6,175 nucleotides of DNA from T1SED10-198M sp003554345 [NCBI: Candidatus Sumerlaeota bacterium] (GCA_003554345.1 PWGE01000063.1:1-6175); one strand, 5' to 3'. Counted from the stretch's first letter, positions 1 to 5,044 are shown. Notes: a model not told the origin generated them from the letters alone. Numbers and translations are program-made.

Positions 1-87
1 AGGACTTTTTCTCTGTTAAAAGATCCTATTCGGACAGTCCAGGAACATACTCTGATAATTTTTGTGGTTAAAGGTAATTATTCTATT

Positions 88-180
88 CAGTATAGTTGAC
101 TTTGCGTGATACATTTCTTATTCTTTTTTTGTTTCTTATCCTGACTCCCGAATTCTATCTCCTGCCTCCGCGTGATACAT
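88..180 (+). repeat. Intergenic repeat block, copy 1 (second copy at 4858-4962)
   Basis: This pyrimidine-rich block lies upstream of the first MNT-HEPN pair. It runs from CAGTATAG through TTTGCGTGATACATTTCTTATTC, a CTGACTCC.GAATTCT.TCTCCTG stretch, and a second GCGTGATACAT at 170-180. The same order of elements (CAGTATGACTTTGCGTGAT, TCTTATTCTG, GCTGACTCCTGAATTCTGTC, then GCGTGATACAT) appears at 4858-4962 upstream of the second MNT gene. Two unrelated MNT-HEPN cassettes therefore share homologous upstream non-coding DNA. No reading frame of interest covers it. Its function is unknown. The remainder of 1-87 shows only a GTGGTTAAAGG remnant near 64-72, similar to the repeat part at 1490-1500. 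Confidence 0.7.
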
Positions 181-246
181 TTCTTGATGTTTTTATCTAT
201 TTCTGTATCTGCATCCTGCAAATCCTTTAAATCGATGTAAATTTTC
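181..246 (+). repeat. 66-nt intergenic repeat module B, copy 1
   Basis: The module starts TTCTTGATGTTTTTATCT and ends ATCGATGTAAATTTTC. A second copy at 3551-3616 matches at 61 of 66 positions by my count. A more diverged copy lies at 4391-4446, and its right end recurs near 4625-4645 and 5746-5762. In each full copy it follows a GCGTGA.ACAAT-type core directly, so the two are parts of one composite unit. It is non-coding. Confidence 0.8.
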
Positions 247-250
247 TTTT

Positions 251-292
251 TCCCCTAAACTCTGCGGGCTTCTGCGACTCCGCGAGATACAT
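251..292 (+). repeat. Intergenic repeat module A (GCGAGATACAT core)
   Basis: TCCCCTAAACTCTGCGGGCTTCTGCG followed by the core at 282-292. Together with the preceding ATCGATGTAA it matches 5542-5606, which lies immediately downstream of the truncated HEPN gene. From 293 to about 390 there is T-rich sequence with no gene; the GGTTATCTCTTTCCGGGCT stretch at 342-360 weakly resembles the other modules. Confidence 0.65.
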
Positions 293-392
293 TCTTTGCC
301 TGTCTTACTGTACCATTCTGTTTTATTTCCAGAATTCATGAGGTTATCTCTTTCCGGGCTTTTAATTCTAATGATTCGAACTTTTTTATAGT

Positions 393-420
393 TTGACTTG
401 TGGAGACTCTAATATAGGAT
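393..420 (+). promoter_or_regulatory. Possible sigma70 promoter of the first MNT-HEPN pair
   Basis: TTGACT at 393-398 and TAGGAT at 415-420 are separated by 16 nt. The -35 matches 5 of 6 consensus bases and the -10 matches 4 of 6. It sits 36 nt before the MNT start codon and is outside the repeat modules. The gene has only a weak Shine-Dalgarno (GAG at 444-446). The -10 is imperfect, so this call is tentative. Confidence 0.35.
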
Positions 421-455
421 ATTTGTTATCATAAGATACCTCTGAGATATAGCAA

Positions 456-785
456 ATGGTTACAAAAGAACAAATTAATCATGTTGTAGATATTATTGTA
501 AAAAACGTCCATCCGAAAAAAGTCGTTTTGTTTGGTTCTCATGCCGATGGTAGTGCCGGGAAGAATAGCGATCTGGATTTATTGGTCATAACAGATACCA
601 GGGATGAGGGTTTTAAAAGAACGAAAAAAATTAGAAAATACTTACGTGGAACAAAAATTCCCATTGATATTGTTGTTTATACCCCATCCGAGGTCGAAGA
701 ATGGAAGGATACAAAATCTGCTTTTATCACTCAGGTATTGGAGAACGGAAAAGTGATATATGGACAAAAAGACAAAGATAATTAA
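456..785 (+). CDS. MNT-domain nucleotidyltransferase (antitoxin of an MNT-HEPN pair)
   Basis: This is a 109-residue minimal nucleotidyltransferase of the DNA polymerase beta superfamily. The signature is VVLFGSHADG at 23-32 with the Gly27-Ser28 pair, then SDLDLLV with Asp39 and Asp41, and a third acidic residue Asp71 in IPIDIVVY. These are the metal- and NTP-binding positions of the family, and all are present, so it looks catalytically intact. In characterised HepT-MntA systems the MNT protein adds AMP to a tyrosine of the HEPN ribonuclease and so neutralises it; I infer a similar role here. The length is normal for a stand-alone MNT protein. It overlaps the next gene by 26 nt, which implies one transcript and coupled translation. 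His29 replaces the more usual Arg after GS. Start ATG at 456 follows a poor Shine-Dalgarno, but no better start exists and the protein aligns from here. Confidence 0.9.
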   Translation: MVTKEQINHVVDIIVKNVHPKKVVLFGSHADGSAGKNSDLDLLVITDTRDEGFKRTKKIRKYLRGTKIPIDIVVYTPSEVEEWKDTKSAFITQVLENGKVIYGQKDKDN

Positions 786-1143
786 AGAATGGCTTGATAA
801 AGCCGAACAAGATCTCGGAATGGCACAATTAGCGCTTGAACACCGCCCCACATATCGAACGCCTATATGCTTTCATTGTCAACAAGCAGCTGAAAAATAT
901 TTAAAGGCATATTTAGTTTCACGTGATATCATCTTTAAAAAGACCCATAGCCTTGTTTATTTGCTCGATTTAATTGCAGAAAAAGAAAATGTACCGGAAA
1001 AACTCTATTCTCATGCAGAAACTCTGGAGGCTTTCGGTGTCGCCGTGCGATATCCCGGTTATCATGAACCAACAGCCAAAGATGTACAAACAGCATATCA
1101 AGCGGCTATCTATATCAAAAAGACTGTTCTCCGAAAAATATAG
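760..1143 (+). CDS. HEPN-domain protein (probable ribonuclease toxin of an MNT-HEPN pair)
   Basis: This is a 127-residue all-helical HEPN protein. An N-terminal helix (EWLDKAEQDLGMAQLAL, 10-26) is followed by the hallmark FHCQQAAEKYLKAYL at 38-52, then KTHSLVYLL at 61-69. Near the C-terminus RYPGYH (97-102) supplies Arg97 and His102, an R-x4-H arrangement that fits the RX4-6H ribonuclease motif of toxic HEPN proteins. In this family such proteins cleave RNA as dimers and are held in check by the partner MNT enzyme. The length is typical. The ATG at 760 lies inside the end of the MNT gene, within the codons for its terminal Ile-Tyr-Gly, giving a 26-nt overlap. Many relatives with RYP lack a clear catalytic His and may not cleave RNA, so the toxin role is probable but unproven. 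I see no convincing terminator directly after the stop. Confidence 0.88.
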   Translation: MDKKTKIIKEWLDKAEQDLGMAQLALEHRPTYRTPICFHCQQAAEKYLKAYLVSRDIIFKKTHSLVYLLDLIAEKENVPEKLYSHAETLEAFGVAVRYPGYHEPTAKDVQTAYQAAIYIKKTVLRKI

Positions 1144-1211
1144 TATACCGTAAACATCCCTCTCCAACAATTTTTCTATGATATGATCACTTTCATTGTA
1201 ATAAAAGCTAT

Positions 1212-1247
1212 CGGACACGTTGGCGGACACGTTACCGGACAAGCTAC
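1212..1247. repeat. Three tandem copies of a 12-nt unit
   Basis: CGGACACGTTGG, CGGACACGTTAC and CGGACAAGCTAC follow each other without gaps. The first two copies differ at two positions, and the third is more diverged. The unit is GC-richer than its surroundings. CGGACA also occurs singly at 31-36 and 1606-1611. No open frame that I trust covers it. It could be an array of protein-binding sites or a mobile-element end remnant; nothing here decides between these. Confidence 0.65.
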
Positions 1248-1376
1248 CCCTTAAGCTGAATCCCTCCCGGTCAGTTACTCAGAAAAATCAGCCGTCTCCG
1301 CTAAGGCGAATCTTACAACGAAAAAAGTAAACATCATGCCCGGGGTTTTCTCAATACTTAAAATTTGTTTTTCCTG

Positions 1377-1407
1377 AAAGCCCTCCTTTGGCGGATTTGT
1401 GGGCTTT
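1377..1407 (+). terminator. Possible terminator-like hairpin after the first MNT-HEPN pair
   Basis: AAAGCCC (1377-1383) and GGGCTTT (1401-1407) form a perfect 7-bp stem with a 17-nt loop, followed by only one more T before GCG. The short T-run and long loop make it a weak terminator. It also overlaps the start of a repeat block, whose GGGCTTT is a recurring element, so the pairing may be incidental. Confidence 0.25.
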
Positions 1408-1523
1408 TGCGTTGACTCTGCGTGAGGCAATCTTTTTTTGGATTTATTCTGCTATGTTCCCTTTTTCGAGCATTTCGTGTTTTTCGTGGTTTAATACTCT
1501 GTTTCCCGGGTGCCATATCAGCC
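1392..1523 (+). repeat. Intergenic repeat block A+C, copy 1 (second copy at 5575-5698)
   Basis: The block contains GCGTGAGGCAAT at 1420-1431, then a pyrimidine-rich spacer, then CCCTTTTTCGAGCATTTCGTG, TTTCGTGGTTTAATACTCTG and TTTCCCGGGTGCC.TATC. The second copy keeps the same order with few changes, including CTTTTCGAGTATTTCGTG, TTTCGTGGTTAAATACTCTG and TTTCCCAGGTGCC. Both copies lie on the downstream side of an MNT-HEPN pair. It is non-coding in all frames I checked. Confidence 0.8.
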
Positions 1524-1637
1524 AAGATTCAGTAGCAGAGAATAGCTCATAGTGTATTTATGATAAGATGATATTTCTCTGACAAGTTCTGCCCATCAAA
1601 CGGCTCGGACAAAAAGTCTTTTCAGAGCAATTCGACA

Positions 1638-1660
1638 ATAAAATAGAGCCGGTATTTTAT
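1638..1660. repeat. AT-rich inverted repeat downstream of acr3
   Basis: ATAAAATA (1638-1645) and TATTTTAT (1653-1660) are perfect 8-nt complements around a 7-nt GC-rich loop. It lies 21 nt past the acr3 stop codon. On the acr3 strand it is not followed by a T-run, while on the + strand GGTTTTTC follows. It may slow transcription, but the all-AT stem is weak and a terminator call is not secure. Confidence 0.35.
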
Positions 1661-1680
1661 GGTTTTTCTAAAGATTTCTT

Positions 1681-2748
1681 TTAACTGGAAATAGTATCCC
1701 TGCTCTGCTTTGTAAACCAGTGTGAGGATCTCAGGCAGATGGATACCAGGATCAGCATAACCGGTACTTCTATTAATACTCCTACCACAGTAGAGAGAGC
1801 TGCTCCGGAACCTACACCATAAACGGTAACCGCTGTGGCTATGGCTACTTCAAAGTGGTTGCTGGCACCGATCATGGAGGCAGGAGCTGCTTCCTGATAG
1901 CTTAATCCCAGCAATTTGGAAGCTATGTAGCCTATAGTAAAAATAAATAACACTTGAATAACAAGTGGCAGAGCTATCATGCCTACTGATAAGGGATACT
2001 CTATAATGACATCTCCCTGCAACATAAAGAGATAGATCAAAGTGACGAGTAAAGCAATAATAGATATATTGCCCATATTTTTTAGAAAAGTATTATCATA
2101 CCATTCTTTACCGCGACGCTTAATTAGTTGAGTCCGGGAGATATATCCTGCAACTAAAGAAACACCTACATATAACATAACACTGAAAAAAATAGTCAGA
2201 AAAGGTATAGGCATCTCAGTTTCACCCAGTAAAAATGTCCCTAATGGAGCATAGAGTACCAACATGGTCAGGGAATTAATTGCCACGAGGATGAGGGTCA
2301 ATCCCATAAAACCTTTAGCCAGGTAGCTGAATACCAACACCATGGCAGTACAGGGAGCAATTCCTAAAAGAATCATTCCTGCCATGTATTCTTCCGCCAA
2401 TTGAGGATCTAGAAATGGGGCCCATACTATACGGAAAAACAGCCAGGCAAAAAAGAACATGCTGAAGGGTTTGATTAACCAGTTAACTACCAGGGTTAAC
2501 ACAACTGCCCTGGGAGCTTTTGCGGCATTAACGACTTCGCTGAAATCGATCTGCAGCATGATGGGATACATCATGGCAAAAAGAAGAATGGCGATAGGAA
2601 TGTTCACTTCTGCAACCTGAATTTGGCTTAAGAATTGCGCTGCTCCAGGAATAATTCTTCCCAGCATTATCCCTGTAATAATGCATAGCGCAACCCAGAC
2701 TGTAAGATACTTATGAAAAAAACTGAGCTGATAACTTTTTTCTTTCAT
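1681..2748 (-). CDS. acr3: Acr3-family arsenite efflux permease
   Basis: This 355-residue polytopic membrane protein exports arsenite (and possibly antimonite) from the cytoplasm, driven by the membrane potential. Its length and about ten hydrophobic segments fit Acr3 in the BART superfamily. Family landmarks are visible: the FAMMYPIMLQIDF stretch near 57-69, GIAPCTAMVLVFSYLAKG at 129-146 with the conserved membrane Cys133 needed for arsenite transport, and GASNHFEVAIATAV at 294-307 with the conserved Glu300. The N-terminus (MKEKSYQLSFFHKYL) is a short cytoplasmic tail before the first membrane segment. A strong Shine-Dalgarno (AGGAG, complement of 2756-2760) stands 7 nt before the ATG and fixes the start. 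It lies 171 nt downstream of arsR on the same strand, so co-transcription and derepression by As(III) are expected. There is no arsC reductase or arsA ATPase in the window. Nothing suggests damage to the gene. Confidence 0.96.
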   Translation of the reverse strand: MKEKSYQLSFFHKYLTVWVALCIITGIMLGRIIPGAAQFLSQIQVAEVNIPIAILLFAMMYPIMLQIDFSEVVNAAKAPRAVVLTLVVNWLIKPFSMFFFAWLFFRIVWAPFLDPQLAEEYMAGMILLGIAPCTAMVLVFSYLAKGFMGLTLILVAINSLTMLVLYAPLGTFLLGETEMPIPFLTIFFSVMLYVGVSLVAGYISRTQLIKRRGKEWYDNTFLKNMGNISIIALLVTLIYLFMLQGDVIIEYPLSVGMIALPLVIQVLFIFTIGYIASKLLGLSYQEAAPASMIGASNHFEVAIATAVTVYGVGSGAALSTVVGVLIEVPVMLILVSICLRSSHWFTKQSRDTISS

Positions 2749-2790
2749 ACAAGCACTCCTCTGAAAATGATAATAAATATATCAGTACAC

Positions 2791-2840
2791 AGAATGACAA
2801 GCTGGCAGCCCTGAAAAGAGCATATTATTCAGCTCATTCT
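2791..2840 (-). promoter_or_regulatory. Bulged inverted repeat between arsR and acr3
   Basis: AGAATG (2791-2796) and AGCTG (2800-2804) pair with CATTCT (2835-2840) and CAGCT (2830-2834). This makes an 11-bp stem interrupted by a 3-nt bulge, with a 25-nt loop. An alternative inner stem CTGAA/TTCAG also exists. It sits 42 nt upstream of the acr3 start in the arsR-acr3 message. It could set the relative output of the two genes through RNA processing or pausing, or be a second operator. No T-run follows, so it is not a standard terminator. Confidence 0.35.
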
Positions 2841-2919
2841 GACCGTAATCCCGGCTTTCTTCTGAATCATTATCCTCAACAAAACTTACCGGCTAAGTAA
2901 AATCTTTCGTTCATTATAT

Positions 2920-3282
2920 TTATCGGTTCCGTTGAATTTTTGCTATTTCCACTGGATCTTGTTCACAGACACTGATACACTTCAACCGATCTTTTGTTAT
3001 CTGTGCACTCTCTTCCAAATGAGACATTACCCATTGCAATGCATCGCTCACAACTCTGGAAGGATTATCGGGTTTTTTATAATATACCCAGCGTCCTTTT
3101 TTATAGCTGTCGATCAATCCGGCTTCTTTAAGGATAGACAGGTGCTTGGATACTGTTGAGGGTGCATATTCAAGAATTTCTACAATCTGACAAACACAGG
3201 GCTCCCGGTCTTTTACCATCATAATTATCCTTAATCTGTTTTCATCTGCCAGAGCCTTACTAATCTTTAATACATTATCCAA
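2920..3282 (-). CDS. arsR: ArsR-family As(III)-responsive repressor
   Basis: This 120-residue winged-helix repressor is of the ArsR/SmtB family. KALADENRLRIIMMV (9-23) is the usual N-terminal helix. EPCVCQIVEIL (27-37) carries Cys29 and Cys31 in the place of the ELCVCDL arsenic site of classical ArsR. APSTVSKHLSILKEAGLI (40-57) is the recognition helix-turn-helix, and KKGRWVYYK (61-69) is the wing. The third Cys of the classical CxCxxC site is absent (Val34). Cys101 and Cys105 near the C-terminus may supply other thiol ligands; this is inference. Translation starts at TTG (complement of 3280-3282): AGGAG, complement of 3291-3295, lies 8 nt upstream, no in-frame ATG is nearby, and the family alignment begins here. 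It is first in an operon with acr3 and most likely represses its own promoter until arsenite binds. Confidence 0.95.
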   Translation of the reverse strand: MDNVLKISKALADENRLRIIMMVKDREPCVCQIVEILEYAPSTVSKHLSILKEAGLIDSYKKGRWVYYKKPDNPSRVVSDALQWVMSHLEESAQITKDRLKCISVCEQDPVEIAKIQRNR

Positions 3283-3290
3283 GTTATACG

Positions 3291-3295
3291 CTCCT
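3291..3295 (-). promoter_or_regulatory. Shine-Dalgarno that selects the TTG start of arsR
   Basis: AGGAG on the minus strand, 8 nt before TTG (3282-3280). It settles the unusual start codon; the nearby ATG at 3275-3273 is out of frame and runs into a stop after one codon. Confidence 0.75.
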
Positions 3296-3306
3296 ATGTT
3301 TCGCCA

Positions 3307-3320
3307 AATAACGAATTATT
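3307..3320. promoter_or_regulatory. Small dyad in the arsR leader (possible ArsR operator half)
   Basis: AATAA-CGAA-TTATT is a 5-4-5 inverted repeat located between the -10 element and the ribosome binding site of arsR. A repressor bound here would block transcription initiation or early elongation. The arms are AT-only and short, so chance is a real possibility. Confidence 0.3.
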
Positions 3321-3322
3321 AT

Positions 3323-3332
3323 TACAATTGTA
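3323..3332. promoter_or_regulatory. Perfect 10-bp palindrome over the arsR -10 (candidate ArsR operator)
   Basis: TACAATTGTA is its own reverse complement and overlaps the complete -10 hexamer (3327-3332). ArsR-type repressors bind short AT-rich dyads at or near the promoter of their own operon, so position and symmetry fit. Which of this palindrome, the dyad at 3307-3320 or both is the true site cannot be told from the sequence. Confidence 0.5.
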
Positions 3333-3354
3333 TAACATTCTCAGCTTTTGTCAA
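3327..3354 (-). promoter_or_regulatory. Sigma70-type promoter of the arsR-acr3 operon
   Basis: On the minus strand a perfect TTGACA (complement of 3349-3354) is followed after 16 nt by TACAAT (complement of 3327-3332), which matches 5 of 6 consensus bases. It lies 45 nt before the arsR start codon. A small GGACT/AGTCC inverted repeat (3362-3366 and 3375-3379) sits just upstream of the -35. Confidence 0.75.
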
Positions 3355-3513
3355 AACAATGGGACTGATTGAATAGTCCAAAATACCATTAAGTACAATC
3401 ATTAATTTTTACCAAAAGACAGATAGAAGTGTATTAACTTAACCAGCAGTATTTTAAGGAAATATATTTCTGCTTCCAGTTAGATTACATTTTAAATGTG
3501 TTTATTACGTTTA

Positions 3514-3690
3514 CTAAACTCTGCGTCATTGCGGGCTTTGCGTGAGACAATTCTTGATGTTTTTATCTTTTTCTGTATCTGCATCCTGTAAATCCTTCCC
3601 ATCGATGTAAATTTTCAGGATTCTGTATCTTTCTCCGTGGGCTTTATCCTGTTTCATCATGTATATCCTTGTTAAATCTCTTTTTCTAAG
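3514..3690 (+). repeat. Composite intergenic repeat A+B+E between arsR and the toxin gene
   Basis: In order: CTAAACTCTGCG...GCGGGCTTTGCGTGAGACAAT (core 3540-3551), the 66-nt module B (3551-3616), then module E (GGATTCTGTATC, GGGCTTTATCCTGTT, TCATGT..ATCCTTGTTAAATCTCTTT). The stretch 3601-3683 matches 4633-4715 at 75 of 83 positions by my count. A third, more diverged E lies at 5763-5832. Between the ars promoter (to 3380) and this block, 3381-3513 is AT-rich with nothing I can identify. The block lies downstream of the toxin gene and upstream of arsR, so it is not the promoter of either. Confidence 0.8.
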
Positions 3691-3731
3691 GTATGGATTT
3701 CTTTTTTTCTGAAACTCTGTATGAGAAGATT

Positions 3732-4028
3732 TCAGTCAGTGAGCCTTTTCCTGGTCCAGGAGGGTTTACGACGACAGTCAAGAACAGCATAAATATTTAT
3801 TTGATCGTCTTCTATGCGATAGTAAATAGCAAAAGGGAATCTTTTGGATAACAGTCTATAATATTTCCCATAAAATACTGGATGTATACCAGCAAAAAGT
3901 CTCAACGACTCAATGTCTGAATAAAGGGACTCTAAGAAATATTTCCCAATTCCTTTTTCCTGACGCTCATAAAAGAAATAACCTGACAGCAAATCATTTT
4001 TTGCCGAATTGAGTATCCGTATTTTCAC
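3732..4028 (-). CDS. ParE/RelE-superfamily toxin of a type II toxin-antitoxin pair
   Basis: This is a 98-residue, small, basic, single-domain protein. It has the pattern of ParE-like toxins: an N-terminal strand KIRILNSAKNDL (2-13), the helical hairpin YFFYERQEKGIGKYFLESL (17-35), the AGIHPV turn (46-51), then YRLLSKRFPFAIYYRI (57-72) and LDCRRKPSWTRKRL (83-96). Characterised ParE toxins poison DNA gyrase, and RelE relatives cut mRNA on the ribosome; the sequence does not show which applies here. It starts at GTG (complement of 4026-4028), overlapping the antitoxin stop as GTGA. No independent Shine-Dalgarno is seen, so translation is probably coupled to the antitoxin, which keeps toxin below antitoxin. 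The length is full and nothing is missing. Confidence 0.88.
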   Translation of the reverse strand: MKIRILNSAKNDLLSGYFFYERQEKGIGKYFLESLYSDIESLRLFAGIHPVFYGKYYRLLSKRFPFAIYYRIEDDQINIYAVLDCRRKPSWTRKRLTD

Positions 4029-4237
4029 GATATTGAATCAGAGATGTTCTTTTTTGCCTTATCCCAATCGACAAAACCGTCTTTTCCCTCTCTTACTGCT
4101 TGTTCTCGATCATCCAGAACCTTTCTATGCCAATCGGGTGAGGGATATTCCTCTTGATTTTTGCTCAGCTCTTCCCACAACGATTCCATCATTCTTAGCT
4201 TTTCCTGAGTGGTCAGTTTTTTTATATCAATCTTCAT
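4025..4237 (-). CDS. Addiction-module antitoxin (PF09720/TIGR02574-like)
   Basis: This 70-residue acidic/hydrophilic protein resembles the 'putative addiction module component' family. The N-terminal part KLTTQEKLRMMESLWEEL (7-24) has the characteristic helix ending in LW.(E/S)L. The second half has DWHRKVLDDREQAVREGK (35-52) and a terminal DWDKAKKNI (57-65), as in family members that end with a SW..v/aK segment. Such antitoxins bind a ParE/RelE toxin encoded immediately after them, which is the arrangement here (4-nt overlap). ATG (4237-4235) has a good Shine-Dalgarno, GAGAGGT (complement of 4245-4251), 7 nt away. It probably also takes part in autorepression of the promoter upstream, as is usual for type II systems. 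Confidence 0.87.
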   Translation of the reverse strand: MKIDIKKLTTQEKLRMMESLWEELSKNQEEYPSPDWHRKVLDDREQAVREGKDGFVDWDKAKKNISDSIS

Positions 4238-4242
4238 ATTGA

Positions 4243-4294
4243 TTACCTCTCCAATATTTCATTTACATTATAGCACTAAAATTAAATGAGGTAA
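4243..4294. promoter_or_regulatory. Inverted repeats bracketing the TA promoter
   Basis: TTACCTC (4243-4249) and GAGGTAA (4288-4294) are exact complements. The first overlaps the antitoxin Shine-Dalgarno and the second overlaps the -35. A nested pair CATTTA (4260-4265) and TAAATG (4283-4288) flanks the -10. Symmetry around the promoter fits autorepression by a toxin-antitoxin complex, but no binding site consensus is known to me for this family. Confidence 0.4.
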
Positions 4295-4295
4295 A
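4267..4295 (-). promoter_or_regulatory. Extended -10 promoter of the toxin-antitoxin operon
   Basis: On the minus strand TTTACC (complement of 4290-4295), a 17-nt spacer, then TATAAT (complement of 4267-4272) preceded by TGC, which forms an extended -10. The -10 is a perfect consensus and lies 29 nt before the antitoxin ATG. Confidence 0.7.
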
Positions 4296-4298
4296 CAA

Positions 4299-4312
4299 TC
4301 AATTTCAATTGA
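4299..4312. promoter_or_regulatory. Perfect 6-2-6 inverted repeat upstream of the TA promoter
   Basis: TCAATTTCAATTGA: two perfect 6-nt arms with a 2-nt spacer. It lies 3 nt beyond the -35 element of the antitoxin promoter. Position and symmetry are those of an operator bound by the antitoxin or toxin-antitoxin complex; this is inference. Confidence 0.45.
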
Positions 4313-4348
4313 CCGGGATCTAATAAGGTAAGCTTGGTTACAGGATAA

Positions 4349-4765
4349 CTTAATGCCTTCTCTGCGCCTCCGCAGGCTTTGCATAATACAATTCCTGATG
4401 TTTATATCTGTTTCAGTATCTGCATCCTCTCTTAATGCAAATTTTTCTGGTTTTTTATTCTTTCTGGACTTATCTCGACTTCATCCCCGTATCATCGATG
4501 TAAAACATTTTTTCAGGGTTTTATTTTCAGGGGAGTTCTTCACGCTGATGCAGACATCAGCGCCACCAATGATGAAAAACAGACTCTTTTCAGGCAGTCT
4601 TTATCTGAAATCCCATCCTGTTTATCCTGCAAATCGATGTAAATATTCAGGATTCTGTATCATGCTCCGGGGGCTTTATCCTGTTCTATCATGTCAATCC
4701 TTGTTAAATCTCTTTCCACCTCTGGAGGATTAGCGGGTTTGACGGGCGCCTCTGCGTGATACAAT
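4349..4765 (+). repeat. Mosaic of intergenic repeat modules between the TA pair and the second MNT gene
   Basis: In order: GCCTTCTCTGCGCCTCCGC with a degenerate core GCATAATACAAT (4381-4392), a diverged module B (4391-4446), unassigned T-rich sequence with a second ATCATCGATGTAAA (4490-4503), module B end plus E (4613-4717), then CTCTGCGTGATACAATCTTTTTCC (core 4754-4765). A + strand frame stays open through much of this (4353-4733), but its translation is low-complexity repeat DNA without any recognisable domain, so I do not call a gene. From 4766 to 4857 there is a polypyrimidine stretch with no feature I can support. Confidence 0.75.
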
Positions 4766-4857
4766 CTTTTTCCAGGTTGTCTTTCTTATCCAGAAGATCT
4801 TTATATCTGCTTAGCGGTCTTTCTTTTTTTGCTTTCTTTCCCCGTTTCTTTTCTCTT

Positions 4858-4971
4858 CAGTATGACTTTGCGTGATGCTTTCTTATTCTGTATTTTGTTT
4901 CTTATGCTGACTCCTGAATTCTGTCTCCTGACTCCTATTTTCCCTTGCGTGATACATTCTCATTCTTTGTT
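4858..4971 (+). repeat. Intergenic repeat block, copy 2 (first copy at 88-180)
   Basis: The block repeats the elements of 88-180 with slightly longer spacing: CAGTATGACTTTGCGTGAT, TTCTTATTCTG, TGCTGACTCCTGAATTCTG and GCGTGATACATTCT (4947-4960). TCTGACTCCTGAG comes again at 4980-4992. It lies directly upstream of the second MNT gene, as copy 1 lies upstream of the first. The + strand frame of the MNT gene is open back through this block to 4829, but that part is repeat DNA and is not part of the protein. Confidence 0.7.
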
Positions 4972-5020
4972 CTTTCCCATTCTGACTCCTGAGAATAGTT
5001 TTATTTTCAGAGGAGGAGAG

Positions 5021-5026
5021 TATAAT
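5021..5026 (+). promoter_or_regulatory. Possible -10 element before the second MNT gene
   Basis: A perfect TATAAT lies just after AGGAGGAGAG and 18 nt before the TTG start. No good -35 is visible at the right distance (only a T-rich stretch near 4998). Transcription from here would begin almost at the Shine-Dalgarno, giving a very short leader. It may be a chance match. Confidence 0.25.
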
Positions 5027-5032
5027 ATTTTC

Positions 5033-5038
5033 GGGAGG
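5033..5038 (+). promoter_or_regulatory. Shine-Dalgarno that selects the TTG start of the second MNT gene
   Basis: GGGAGG stands 6 nt before TTG at 5045. The protein homology begins right after this codon, while upstream in-frame sequence is repeat DNA. This makes TTG 5045 the best start despite upstream ATGs in the same frame. Confidence 0.7.
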
Positions 5039-5044
5039 AACGTC

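Larger units (their letters stand above)
1144..1680. other. Gene-free stretch between the first MNT-HEPN pair and acr3
   Basis: These 537 nt lie between two convergent genes. I find no credible coding sequence on either strand. The region holds a 12-nt tandem repeat (1212-1247), a 7-bp stem with a 17-nt loop (1377-1407), a repeat block shared with 5575-5698 (1392-1523), and an AT-rich inverted repeat (1638-1660). These are listed separately. Confidence 0.7.

Noticed and set aside
970-1242. 90-codon minus-strand frame antisense to the HEPN gene
   Set aside because: Most of it is antisense to a well-supported HEPN gene; its start lies in the 12-nt tandem repeat and the product is unrecognisable.
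1606-1629. Imperfect GCTC/GAGC hairpin as acr3 terminator
   Set aside because: Only a few base pairs with a mismatch and no T-run on the acr3 strand.
4009-4242. 77-codon + strand frame antisense to the antitoxin
   Set aside because: It lies opposite a recognised antitoxin with promoter and Shine-Dalgarno and has no homology signal.
4353-4733. 126-codon open frame on the + strand
   Set aside because: It runs through repeat modules, has no ribosome binding site, and its translation shows no domain; openness follows from T-rich sequence.
4829-5044. In-frame 5' extension of the second MNT gene (ATG 4829, 72 extra residues)
   Set aside because: The extra part is translated repeat DNA (Phe/Leu/Ser-rich), it carries no MNT homology, and a good Shine-Dalgarno stands before TTG 5045.
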